A stretch of DNA of 64,000 nt from Leptospira kemamanensis (GTDB taxonomy: Bacteria > Spirochaetota > Leptospiria > Leptospirales > Leptospiraceae): NCBI RefSeq assembly GCF_004769665.1, contig NZ_RQGG01000018.1:1-64000 (forward strand), given 5' to 3'. Each line of letters opens with the position of its first letter. The stretch's first letter is position 1. Below, in pieces: positions 54,137 through 63,259 of the stretch. The notes under the pieces were generated by a model that saw only the letters and a list, made by a program, of their open reading frames with translations, searched no databases and had not been told where the DNA came from. The translations under genes and the position numbers were made by a program.

Positions 54137-55633
54137 ATGTCTGTGAAACAGGATATTTCCGGTGCTTTGCGGAAAATCCAAAAAGAAATCCAACAACTTC
54201 CGAATATTACGGATCGGTTGAATTTCATTTTGGAGATGACTCTCACACTTTTTGGTGCCTCAACGGGAAGTATCTCCATTATGGACCAAGAAGAAAAGGT
54301 CCTCACCATTGTTGCTGCCAAAGGGATGGATTGGGAGAAAAAAATTGCAGCCAAACTTCCCTTTAACTTAGGTGTGACGGGTCGTGCTGCCTCCACAAGA
54401 GAAATCACGTATGTTCCCGATGTAACCTTAGACAAAGATTATGTAAAACTCATTGAAACAGTACGTTCCGAACTTGCCATTCCTCTTCTTACCAGAGATT
54501 CTGTTGTGGGAGTTCTCAATTTAGAATCAGACAAAGTAAACTTTTTTTCACCCGATATCATCAACCAAGCTACTCTCTTTGCTTCTCAATTAACGATTGT
54601 TATTTTAGAAGAAAGGATTGCGAAAGAAGCATTTGAAAAATCCAAACGAGAAGAAGACCCTGTTGAAGAAATTTTAGGTTATGATCCGAGTATTCTATTT
54701 TTAAAACATAGAATTCGCCAAGTTGGTCCTTCTGATATTTCGGTGATGATCATAGGCGAGGAAGGCGCTGGAAAAAAATTAGTCGCGAAAGCCCTACATT
54801 ATATTTCTCAAAGGAAAAATGCACCGTTTCATACGGTAGATTGTTCGGGACTTAGTTATGAATTATTAGAAGCTGAACTCTTTGGAAGTTACAGTGGCAA
54901 AATGTTTAATCCAGGAAAATTGGAACAATCAAACGGTGGTTCTTTGTACATTGAATCGATCGGTGACCTTCCACCCAATTTACAAACAAAACTCTTTCAA
55001 ACCTTACGTGATAAAATCATCCCTAATCCCACATCCAAAAAAAAGGAAGAAGTACTTAGTATCCGAATTTTTACGGGAAGTAAACGGGACTTACTTGAAG
55101 AAATCCAAAAGGAAACTTTTTCGATGGATTTGTACTACCGTCTAGCAGAAGTTCCGTTACGGATGCCACCGTTACGAGAGAGAAGAGGTGACATTCCACT
55201 TCTGGCTCATCATTTTTTATACCAATACAACAAACAATATGCTCGTAACAAATCATTCTCCACTGAGGCGCTGAAAGCATTAACTGGTATGCCTTGGAGT
55301 GGAAATGTTAGGCAATTACAAAGTGTGATTCAATATGCAGTTCTTGTTCCTCAAGAGACAGTACTCGAACCCTATTCTTTCCAACAAGATGGCAAACGAG
55401 AAGAGGAAACTCGTGGCAAAGTTTCAGGATTTGGCCAAGGAACTGAAATTCTCACACCAGCGGAGAACTTATCTTTAAACTTAGCGATTGAAAAACTTGA
55501 GGCCATTTGGATCAAAGAGGCCTTCCAAAGAGCCACAACTCAAGAAGAGGTCGCAAAACTTTTGGGCATCAGTCGCGGATCTTTGCAATATAAGCTCAAA
55601 AATAACCAATTTCTGGACGGATTCAGCACCTAA
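54137..55633 (+). CDS. GAF-AAA+-Fis regulator, degenerate bacterial enhancer-binding protein
   Basis: The 498-residue protein has a GAF domain (about 15-160), an AAA+ sigma-54-type domain (about 175-400) and a Fis-type HTH at the C-terminus (EEVAKLLGISRGSLQYKL). Walker A GEEGAGKK (207-214) and DLYYRLAEVPLRMPPLRERRGDIP are normal. The GAFTGA loop that contacts sigma-54 is replaced by GKMFNPG (254-260) and shortened. The Walker B LFLDEI reads LYIESI, so both acidic residues are altered (Glu273-Ser274). It should bind DNA and possibly ATP but is unlikely to open sigma-54 promoters; TyrR- or HupR-like sigma-70 control is an analogy. The GAF ligand is unknown. Confidence 0.85.
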   Translation: MSVKQDISGALRKIQKEIQQLPNITDRLNFILEMTLTLFGASTGSISIMDQEEKVLTIVAAKGMDWEKKIAAKLPFNLGVTGRAASTREITYVPDVTLDKDYVKLIETVRSELAIPLLTRDSVVGVLNLESDKVNFFSPDIINQATLFASQLTIVILEERIAKEAFEKSKREEDPVEEILGYDPSILFLKHRIRQVGPSDISVMIIGEEGAGKKLVAKALHYISQRKNAPFHTVDCSGLSYELLEAELFGSYSGKMFNPGKLEQSNGGSLYIESIGDLPPNLQTKLFQTLRDKIIPNPTSKKKEEVLSIRIFTGSKRDLLEEIQKETFSMDLYYRLAEVPLRMPPLRERRGDIPLLAHHFLYQYNKQYARNKSFSTEALKALTGMPWSGNVRQLQSVIQYAVLVPQETVLEPYSFQQDGKREEETRGKVSGFGQGTEILTPAENLSLNLAIEKLEAIWIKEAFQRATTQEEVAKLLGISRGSLQYKLKNNQFLDGFST

Positions 55634-55695
55634 TTATAAGAAAAGAATGGATCGATACGCCGTATTGGTCGATAGTATTAGAAAGGAGCTTCGAA

Positions 55696-56763
55696 GTGGC
55701 AGAAAGTTATTACCGTACCATCAATGGTAAACAATATGACAATGAATTGTTAGAAATCGTTGAGAAGGCCACCAAACGTAGCAAAGCTCCTATTGGCAAA
55801 AACGTCGCAAAAACATTATTTGATGCCATCAAAGACGGTGGTGATTACACCGATGTGGAAAAACGTACTGTCAAACGCATCCGAGATAACTTTAAATTCA
55901 CTCCTGATGCTGACGAATACTTAAGAACCGAAATTCGTAAATGGGCAGCAAAGATTTCTGTTCCAGCAGCTAAGAAAAAAACACAATCGAAATCATCTAA
56001 CGCAAAAGAGTCAGCTTCCAAAACCAAAACTTCTCGATCTAAAAAGACATCCATCTCGGTAAATGAATCGGAATCTTCTTATTTGGAAATGTATGATGCA
56101 CGAGAAGAATCGAATTACGAAGTTGAACCAACTCCTGAATACAACGAACTGGTAGCTTTAAATAAATTCCAAATCACTCCGAAACAAAGCCAGATAGGTA
56201 AATACATCCTCATTGGTCTTATTGTTTTATTTTTACTAATCCTTCTCTTTTTTGGTGTGAGAAGTTGTAACCGAAATACACAAACGGGTACATCCAATCA
56301 AAGTTCTGAAACCACACAAGGCCAGGAATCCAATTCACGATCTTTAGAAAGAGTGAGTTTACAAACAGGAAAGGTTTCAAGTCAATTTGATTCTAGGGCG
56401 AAAGCGATTCGTTATATCAATGACTTACAAATTCGTTTCATCAAACAAAGTATGGCAACAGAAGATTCAGCAGCAGACAAAATTGCAACTCTTGCCGAAG
56501 CTCTCAAATCCTATCCTGGGATCAAAATTCGAGTGAAGGGCCATACATGTTTTATCGGAGAAATGGACGAAAACAAAATTTTGTCAGACGAACGTGCAAA
56601 ATTCATTTATGACGAACTGATCAAAAATGGTGTGAATGCAAACCAACTCGACTACCGAGGGTTTGGCGAAACAGCTGAAATTGATACTAATCAAACAGAA
56701 GTAGGGCGCATCAAAAATAGAAGGGTAGACTTTACCGTTTTATCCGTCCTTCCTAAAGATTAG
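55696..56763 (+). CDS. inner-membrane protein with C-terminal OmpA-like domain
   Basis: The 355-residue product has a basic Ala/Lys/Ser-rich N-terminal domain (about 1-125), one membrane segment (about 167-190, ILIGLIVLFLLILLFFGV) and a periplasmic OmpA-like domain. The last carries GHTCFIGEMDEN, LSDERAKFIYDELIKNGVNANQLDYRGFGE and GRIKNRRVDF, the peptidoglycan-binding pattern. So it tethers the inner membrane to the wall. GTG 55696 has AAAGGAG seven bases upstream. The N-terminal domain is unrecognised. Its end overlaps the converging Maf-like gene by 11 bases. Confidence 0.85.
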   Translation: MAESYYRTINGKQYDNELLEIVEKATKRSKAPIGKNVAKTLFDAIKDGGDYTDVEKRTVKRIRDNFKFTPDADEYLRTEIRKWAAKISVPAAKKKTQSKSSNAKESASKTKTSRSKKTSISVNESESSYLEMYDAREESNYEVEPTPEYNELVALNKFQITPKQSQIGKYILIGLIVLFLLILLFFGVRSCNRNTQTGTSNQSSETTQGQESNSRSLERVSLQTGKVSSQFDSRAKAIRYINDLQIRFIKQSMATEDSAADKIATLAEALKSYPGIKIRVKGHTCFIGEMDENKILSDERAKFIYDELIKNGVNANQLDYRGFGETAEIDTNQTEVGRIKNRRVDFTVLSVLPKD

Positions 56764-58639
56764 ATTCTAATCGATACAAGGATTTAGTGAGCATCCGTTT
56801 GGTGGAACGAACGGACTCATACAAACCTTCGTATAATAATAATGATTTTTTTGCCACACCGAGTTGCAAATTTTCTTTTTCTTCCAAACTCAAATGGTCA
56901 TCATAACCTTCTGTGATAGTTAAAATCACTCTTTGGATCCCCAAACTCAATATCTCATTTAACCCTTTTTTCTCTGAAACCAATTCATCAATTCCGTCCA
57001 TTTGTTTGATATCTTCAGAGAAGGTTTTGGGATTGATTTGGTTTTTTTGGATTTGTTGGTAAATTCTTCGTGAGACATGAAAACCTTGTTTGACGAGGAT
57101 TCCAAATTCTATTAACGAATTGATCGTAGTTTGGATGTCCTTTGTGAGTTGTGTCCTGTCAAAAAAAGAATTGTTTTCTTTTAGTTTGGATTGAATCAAA
57201 TTTTTGACCTGTGTCACAGATTCGATTTGTTTTTCTTGGATTTTGCCATCACGAACAAATTCTTTTTCAAACACAGAATGTTCCATACCTTCCAATTTGG
57301 CACCAAACTTAGTTAAGTTGATCCATGGGTTTTCTTTTGTATGATCTTCAAACCATTTTTTGAAAATTAACATCTTTTCATTGGTGATATAGGTTTCATT
57401 TTGAATTCCCAAAACTTGTTTTTGAGGCAGGGCAAATAGTTGTTTGTAATTGTGTTTTTCTCTACGAAATTTTCTCGATTCTAAGTAGTTGAGTCTTTCT
57501 TCAAGGACTGCACCTTTGGAATGAGCGAGACCTTTCGTAAAACTTAAGTCTTGACCAACCAAATACACTTTCTCTGCACCCATGAGTGTTCCAAGGCTTG
57601 CGGCATTTGTGGAAACAGAACCACCAAAAGGAACAGAACCAATTTCACCTGTGGAAGTTTTTTCCAATAATTGGAGGAGAGGAAATGGGGAAGAAGTCAC
57701 AAAACCTTTGTTTGGTCCTTTGTCTAATCGCAAACTTAAGTAAGTAGAAGTGGGATCAAAAATCAAAATCCCTTTGCCTTGGTAATCTTCTAAGTACTGA
57801 CTATTCAACGCTTGTGGGTCGACCGAATAAATCAAATCAGGATCCACACCAAAGGAAGTGAGAATTGGAACGGCAGTGTCAACGGCTAGCAAAAGGAATT
57901 GTTTGCGGTATTTTTGAAGATCCGGAATCGACTCGGACAAACTTGGACCCGCGCAGGCAATCACAATGTTTATACCGCTGGCAATTCCAAACAAATCAGA
58001 AACAGGTCGAAAATTAGACAATTCTGGTAAGTTATAACAGATGTTTTTTGCCCAAATTTTTTCAAATCGAGTGAGCGTGGCTAAATTCACATCTTTTTTG
58101 TGAAACATCTGTTCGGCGATGAGTTTTAGTTTGTGATATTCGCTTTCTTTCCATTGCCAAGAACCTCTGTGTGGGACAAAACTAATGGGATGGGTTCCTT
58201 TTCCTTTGACTGCTTCGGTGAGTTGGTCTTCTAAATGTTCCCCTGTGATGAGGACAAGTTTTTCCGATAAAAATGCTTCCGAGAAATCAAACTTTAACAA
58301 GGCCTCTCGGATCAAAAAAGGAAATGGTTCCATCCATAGGATGGTTACCTTGGGTCGTTCTAATAAATAGGGAATGATATAACCAATTCCTGCACCAAAC
58401 AACAGATAAATGCGTTCGGTTCCATCATGGGGAAGTTCGGATACAAATCGTAGAGCCTCTTTTTTGGGATCAAATTGACTATGAATCCAAACTCCATCAA
58501 TGACTAAGGTATCTTCTCCCGTTTTGGATAAAACTCGTTTGTAATGAGTTCCTTCCAACATAGAATTTTCTGTTTGGATAGTATCAGATACAGAGGAAGG
58601 CAGACTTGCTAAATTTTTGGAAAGAAAGGATTCGTTCAC
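56753..58639 (-). CDS. DUF115 / Maf-like protein, possible flagellin glycosyltransferase
   Basis: The 628-residue protein carries the DUF115 (MptE-like) core in the middle: NIVIACAGPSLSESIPDLQKYR (about 223-244), then AVDTAVPILTSFGVDPDLIYSVDPQ, GGSVSTNAASLGTLMGAEKVYLVGQDLSFTKG and a His/Ser-rich segment. In flagellated bacteria, proteins of this group (Maf) are linked to flagellin glycosylation by nonulosonates, and leptospiral periplasmic flagella fit this, but other substrates are possible. The N- and C-terminal parts are helical and unrecognised. It lies 0 bases from the PBP gene's stop, so they are co-transcribed. Confidence 0.72.
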   Translation of the reverse strand: MNESFLSKNLASLPSSVSDTIQTENSMLEGTHYKRVLSKTGEDTLVIDGVWIHSQFDPKKEALRFVSELPHDGTERIYLLFGAGIGYIIPYLLERPKVTILWMEPFPFLIREALLKFDFSEAFLSEKLVLITGEHLEDQLTEAVKGKGTHPISFVPHRGSWQWKESEYHKLKLIAEQMFHKKDVNLATLTRFEKIWAKNICYNLPELSNFRPVSDLFGIASGINIVIACAGPSLSESIPDLQKYRKQFLLLAVDTAVPILTSFGVDPDLIYSVDPQALNSQYLEDYQGKGILIFDPTSTYLSLRLDKGPNKGFVTSSPFPLLQLLEKTSTGEIGSVPFGGSVSTNAASLGTLMGAEKVYLVGQDLSFTKGLAHSKGAVLEERLNYLESRKFRREKHNYKQLFALPQKQVLGIQNETYITNEKMLIFKKWFEDHTKENPWINLTKFGAKLEGMEHSVFEKEFVRDGKIQEKQIESVTQVKNLIQSKLKENNSFFDRTQLTKDIQTTINSLIEFGILVKQGFHVSRRIYQQIQKNQINPKTFSEDIKQMDGIDELVSEKKGLNEILSLGIQRVILTITEGYDDHLSLEEKENLQLGVAKKSLLLYEGLYESVRSTKRMLTKSLYRLESNL

Positions 58640-60451
58640 TTACGGTTCCAAAACAATTTTTACATTGAGACCAGGAGAGAGAGGAGAGTTGGGTTTGGGA
58701 TCTTGTGATTTGACAAAACCAGATCCTTCCAGTGTATACTTCAGTTTTAATTGTTTGAATACTTGGATCACTTCAGAAGCAGTCAGACCTGTTAGATCAG
58801 GCATTTGTTTTGGATCCAATTTAAAGATTTTGTTTTTTTGATTTTGTAAACGGTAAACCAATGCTTTTTCACTGCGTTCCACAATGGGAATGATACTTTC
58901 CACAACTTCTCTAAACACAGGAGCGGCAATTCCACCACCCGTATGAGATTCACCACCTGGTTCATCAAAAACAATCAGACCAACATACTTTGGTTTTTCG
59001 GCAGGAAAAAATCCGAGAAAACTTGCGGTAAACAAACCTGCTTGGTAACCTTCTCCTGCTTTTGCTTTTTGAGACGTTCCTGTTTTCCCCGCGATAAAGT
59101 AGTTTTCTAAGTAAGCTTTTTTACCTGTCCCTTGAGACACTGCTTTTCCCATCGCGTTCAGAGTTTTTGCTGCCGCACCAGGCTTAACTCCAATTAACTC
59201 TGATTTGGTGGAAAATTCGTGAACTAACTCGCCATAAGAATTGGTGATTTGAGAAACAACCGAAGGTTCAAATAAAATTCCACCATTGACAACAGCTGCT
59301 GCCGCAGTAATGAGTTGGATGGGTGTGACAGAAACTCCTTGGCCAATCGACATAAAATAAGGTGTACTTTTATTCCATTTGTTTTGAGGTGGAAGGTATC
59401 CTTTGGCTTCGTGGATGGAAAAATTAGTTCGTTTTCCAAACTTGAAACTCTCCAAATAACGGTAGTAAGTTGCCTCATCAATTTTTTGAGCCGCTTTGAT
59501 GATCCCCACATTACAAGAGTATTGTAAAATTTCATCTAAGTTGACATGACCATGGTTATCCGTACAACGTATGACAGTTTTTCCAATTTCAATGTATCCG
59601 GGACAGTGGAATCGTTCTCCAGGAAGAATTTTCCCTTCATTTAAAAGCATAAGTGCGATGAAAATTTTCATGGTGGATCCTGGTTCATACACATGGCGGA
59701 TCGACCAATTGGTATGAGATTCCACAGGAAAATCTTGGAAGTGGTTGGGATCAAAACTGGGAAACGAAGCCATAGCTAAAATTTTTCCTGTTTCTGTATC
59801 CATGATCATCCCAATGCCACGTTTGGAAGCAGTTTGAACAAATGCTTTTTGTAAGGATTTTTCCAATCGGTATTGAATGATACTATCAATTGTTAGGTGT
59901 ACATTATTTCCTTTTGTAGATTCCGCATCAGGTGTAGACAATAATTCCAGGTTGTATAACATCTCAAGACCAGAGAGGGCTTTATCATCATCATATCCTG
60001 TAAATCCAAGTAAGCTTGCCGCTAAACTTCCTTGGGGGTAAATCCGTTTGTATTCTTTTTCAACTCGAACTCCTGGTAAGGAAAGAGTTTTGATTTTTTC
60101 CGCTTTTGATAATTCGATTTCTCGTTTTAACAAAAAATAATTTTGTTTATCCCGAATGGTATCCATTAACTTGTTTGTGGGAATGCCAAGAACAGGACCT
60201 AACTCTTGTGCGGTGAGTTCGGGATCATAGATATTGGATGGATCAATTCCTACAGTTGCTGATTCTCTAGAGATTGCAAGTTCAATCCCTCTTCGATCGT
60301 AGATCGTTCCCCTTTGGACAAATTTATTTGCTTTTAGATTGATGATATTTTCGTTGAAGTAGGTGAGATACACCACTCGGAAAATCAAAACGACAAATAA
60401 CGATACAATAAAATAAAAGATGTACTTAAAACGAAGTTTGTATTCTGTCAT
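58640..60451 (-). CDS. class B penicillin-binding protein with C-terminal PASTA domain
   Basis: The 603-residue protein has a short cytoplasmic tail and one membrane anchor (about 11-30), then a dimerisation domain (RGTIYDRRGIELA) and a transpeptidase domain. All three active-site boxes are intact: STMK (259-262), SCN (312-314) and KTGTS (456-460). A final PASTA module begins about 535 (MPDLTGLTASEVIQVFK). This is the FtsI/SpoVD type that cross-links septal or lateral peptidoglycan. Which division or elongation role applies cannot be read. It lies between the Maf-like gene and lepB. Confidence 0.93.
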   Translation of the reverse strand: MTEYKLRFKYIFYFIVSLFVVLIFRVVYLTYFNENIINLKANKFVQRGTIYDRRGIELAISRESATVGIDPSNIYDPELTAQELGPVLGIPTNKLMDTIRDKQNYFLLKREIELSKAEKIKTLSLPGVRVEKEYKRIYPQGSLAASLLGFTGYDDDKALSGLEMLYNLELLSTPDAESTKGNNVHLTIDSIIQYRLEKSLQKAFVQTASKRGIGMIMDTETGKILAMASFPSFDPNHFQDFPVESHTNWSIRHVYEPGSTMKIFIALMLLNEGKILPGERFHCPGYIEIGKTVIRCTDNHGHVNLDEILQYSCNVGIIKAAQKIDEATYYRYLESFKFGKRTNFSIHEAKGYLPPQNKWNKSTPYFMSIGQGVSVTPIQLITAAAAVVNGGILFEPSVVSQITNSYGELVHEFSTKSELIGVKPGAAAKTLNAMGKAVSQGTGKKAYLENYFIAGKTGTSQKAKAGEGYQAGLFTASFLGFFPAEKPKYVGLIVFDEPGGESHTGGGIAAPVFREVVESIIPIVERSEKALVYRLQNQKNKIFKLDPKQMPDLTGLTASEVIQVFKQLKLKYTLEGSGFVKSQDPKPNSPLSPGLNVKIVLEP

Positions 60452-60453
60452 TG

Positions 60454-61062
60454 TTAAAAATAAAAGACTACCTTTCCTTTGATTTTTTCAACGGGAACAA
60501 GCCCAAAGGATCTTGAGTCAGTAGAATACTGACGATTGTCACCAAGCAGTAAATAATATCCAGGAGGAATCCTACCTTGTTTGTCCATGGCAAGAAAGGG
60601 AGAATGGTGTCGGTTTAAAAATACCGAAGTAGAAGGTTCACTTGTATACGTTCCTTTGGGAAGGTAATTTTCCAAAAGTTCCTTGGAGTCTATGAGAACT
60701 CTTCCAGATTCAATGGAATAAAATTCCCCAGGTAAACCTATCACACGTTTGACGACAAGTTCATCCTCTTGGCTTACAAATAACACCAAATCTAATTTTT
60801 GGATATTTGGGTCTGTGTACAATAATTCTGTTCCAAAAAATTTGGCCGAGATGGCAAATCCACCTTTCCAAACAAATACGATGGAACCATGTTCCAAGGT
60901 AGGATACATGGAATTTCCTTGGACGGAATAAATTTGGAATAAAAAGATTCGGACAAACAGTAGGAAACAGAGAAATATGAAGACGAAGAGACCTCTTCTC
61001 ATGTATCGTTTGCATTTGAACCACCAATTGGGGCCTAAAGTTTCTGTTTCCATATCCATCAA
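60454..61062 (-). CDS. lepB: signal peptidase I
   Basis: The 202-residue protein has an N-terminal membrane anchor (about 25-43) and the SPase I Ser/Lys dyad: GNSMYPTL with Ser51 and VVKRVIGLPGE with Lys105. LLGDNRQYSTDSRSFG follows, the conserved box E. It cleaves signal peptides of exported proteins, of which the window encodes several. Size matches Gram-negative short forms. The start is TTG at 61062 or the following ATG. The gene ends 2 bases before the PBP gene. Confidence 0.94.
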   Translation of the reverse strand: MMDMETETLGPNWWFKCKRYMRRGLFVFIFLCFLLFVRIFLFQIYSVQGNSMYPTLEHGSIVFVWKGGFAISAKFFGTELLYTDPNIQKLDLVLFVSQEDELVVKRVIGLPGEFYSIESGRVLIDSKELLENYLPKGTYTSEPSTSVFLNRHHSPFLAMDKQGRIPPGYYLLLGDNRQYSTDSRSFGLVPVEKIKGKVVFYF

Positions 61063-61148
61063 AAAACGATAAAAATCATTCGTGCATTTTTCCCCTTTCC
61101 AAAGAATGGAAAAGGAAGTTTCCGTAAATCTGAAGCCTAGAGAAGTCT

Positions 61149-62498
61149 ATGTCACTTACAAAATATCAATTCCGAGCACAGTTTCGCTGTACCAATGACT
61201 CTTGTCGCAAAACGTACCCACTCCACCAAGTGATTTATTCCTGTTCCAGTTGTGGAGAGCTTCTGAATGTCGAACATGATTTAGACAGCCTCAAAAAAAT
61301 CCCGGCCGAAGAATGGAAGTCCACGTTTGAATCCCGCTTTCGTTCGAGCCAGTTCCCGAATGCTTCTGGGGTTTGGGGCAAAAAAGAATGGGTCCTACCT
61401 GAAATCAAAGAGGAAAATATCATCACCTCCGGGGAAGGGACAACCCATCTGTACGACGCGTCTCGTTTTGCAAAAGACCTTGGGTTAAAAAGCCTTCATG
61501 TCAAACAGTGTGGGGTTTCCCATACAGGTTCCTTCAAAGATTTAGGAATGACGGTTCTTGTGAGCCAAGTGAACCAAATGATCGCAGATGGTGTTCCCAT
61601 TAAAGCTGTCGCTTGTGCTTCCACGGGAGATACTTCCGCTGCTCTTGCTTCCTATGCTGCCAAAGCAGGAATCCCAGCTATCATTTTACTTCCAGCTAAC
61701 AAAGTGTCTACGGCACAGCTCATCCAACCTGTTTCGAATGGAGCCATCGTTCTTGCTTTAGAGACAGACTTTGATGGATGTATGGCTGTCGTAAAAGAAC
61801 TCACACAAGAAAAGTCCATTTACTTAGCAAATTCCATGAATTCGCTTCGCATTGAAGGACAAAAATCCATTTCCGTGGAAATCACCCAACAACTTGGTTG
61901 GAAGGTTCCAGACTGGGTGGTTATCCCCGGTGGAAATTTAGGAAATGTTTCCGCCCTCGGAATGGGGTTTGAGATGATGCAGGAACTTGGCCTCATTGAT
62001 AAACTTCCTAGAATCCTTCTAGCGCAGGCAAAAAATGCAAGTCCCTTGTATGAATCGTATAAGAAAGGTTTTGCGGAGTTCTCTCCCGTAACGGCGGAAA
62101 AAACCTTAGCTTCGGCAATCCAAATTGGTGATCCAGTTTCTGTGAAAAAAGCGATCCGTGTTCTGAAAAAATTCAATGGGATTGTAGAAGTGGCTACGGA
62201 AGAAGAATTAGCGAACGCAGCCGCTAAAGGGGATTTGTACGGACTGTATAATGACCCACATACGGGTGTGGCACTTGCAGCACTTTTAAAATCAATCCAA
62301 TCGGGTGAGGTCAAACAAGGTGAGTCCGTGGTTGTGATTTCCACAGCAAACGGCCTAAAATTCACTGAATTCAAACTCGCCTTCCATGAAGGGAAAATTC
62401 CGAAAGTGGATGAGAGTCTGAAGAATGTGATTTTGCCTTGTAAACCAACTCTTTCGGGAGTGATGGAAATCCTAGGCAAACATTTGAAGAAAACATAA
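61149..62498 (+). CDS. thrC: threonine synthase
   Basis: The 449-residue PLP enzyme has an N-terminal zinc-ribbon-like segment (FRCTNDSCRKTYP and YSCSSCGELL, four Cys) as in the class with that extension. The PLP lysine lies in HTGSFKDLGM (Lys about 128), with ACASTGDTSAALASYAAKAG and VVIPGGNLGNVSA as phosphate-binding Gly-rich loop. It converts O-phosphohomoserine to threonine. Family members with the zinc ribbon are about 400-450 residues. No attenuator or T-box is visible upstream, and it is divergent from lepB. Confidence 0.94.
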   Translation: MSLTKYQFRAQFRCTNDSCRKTYPLHQVIYSCSSCGELLNVEHDLDSLKKIPAEEWKSTFESRFRSSQFPNASGVWGKKEWVLPEIKEENIITSGEGTTHLYDASRFAKDLGLKSLHVKQCGVSHTGSFKDLGMTVLVSQVNQMIADGVPIKAVACASTGDTSAALASYAAKAGIPAIILLPANKVSTAQLIQPVSNGAIVLALETDFDGCMAVVKELTQEKSIYLANSMNSLRIEGQKSISVEITQQLGWKVPDWVVIPGGNLGNVSALGMGFEMMQELGLIDKLPRILLAQAKNASPLYESYKKGFAEFSPVTAEKTLASAIQIGDPVSVKKAIRVLKKFNGIVEVATEEELANAAAKGDLYGLYNDPHTGVALAALLKSIQSGEVKQGESVVVISTANGLKFTEFKLAFHEGKIPKVDESLKNVILPCKPTLSGVMEILGKHLKKT

Positions 62499-62548
62499 AT
62501 CGCTAGACAAATCTAGAATCTACTGGCAAATTTTTGAAGTTTACCGGT

Positions 62549-63259
62549 ATGTCCCAAGAGTTTTCTCTCAGTCCAGAGTTTTGTTTTGTAGTCGATCAGG
62601 CTGTAGAAGCTCGGAAAAAAATTTCCATGATCACCTATGTGATGGGAGACATAGGGGAAGCGAAACTCAAATACATTTTACTGAAAATCTTGAGTTCTCT
62701 CGGGCGGGAAGACCTGATGGAACTCTTTTATACTGCCGCCAAAGAACTCATTGTCAATTCGACAAAAGCCGCAATCAAACGAATCATCTTCGAAGAACTC
62801 AAACTCAATATCCAAAACTTAGAAGATTATGAAGAAGGAATGAAACTCTTCAAATCGAGTTTGAATGAACGGAAATTTCCGACCTACAAACAAAAAATGA
62901 GAGAGTCGGGACTTTTTGTTAAAATCACTTGTATTTACAAAAAAAACAAAATAGATTTAGAAATTCGAAATAACTTTCCCTTGTTGCCAATTGAGGCGGA
63001 AAGGGTAAAAGAAAAGTTTATTAATGCTAAAAAGTATGATAATCTATTCGAGTTCTTTATGGAACATGGCGACAGTACAGAAGGTGCGGGGATGGGAATT
63101 ACAATGGTAGAAATATTATTGTCTCAATCAGGATTTGACCGTCGTTTATTTTCAATTTATTCATCAGAAAGGAAAAAGGAAACAGTAGCGCGTGTAGAAG
63201 TTCCATTGGATGATATTCCGAAATCAAATGGAACTCCTGAACAACTGTTCGTAGAATAA
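62549..63259 (+). CDS. GHKL-type ATPase domain protein
   Basis: The 236-residue protein has a histidine-kinase-like ATPase pattern: the N-box in ELFYTAAKELIVNSTKAAIKR (about 60-80, Glu and Asn) and a G-box EHGDSTEGAGMGITMVEILL near 180-199. No His-kinase dimerisation domain with a phospho-accepting His is visible. It is therefore a stand-alone ATPase, like anti-sigma kinases or histidine-kinase-like accessory proteins. Start Met at 62549 is chosen over TTG 62534. The stop overlaps the next gene's ATG (TAATG), so the pair is coupled. Partner and function unknown. Confidence 0.7.
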   Translation: MSQEFSLSPEFCFVVDQAVEARKKISMITYVMGDIGEAKLKYILLKILSSLGREDLMELFYTAAKELIVNSTKAAIKRIIFEELKLNIQNLEDYEEGMKLFKSSLNERKFPTYKQKMRESGLFVKITCIYKKNKIDLEIRNNFPLLPIEAERVKEKFINAKKYDNLFEFFMEHGDSTEGAGMGITMVEILLSQSGFDRRLFSIYSSERKKETVARVEVPLDDIPKSNGTPEQLFVE

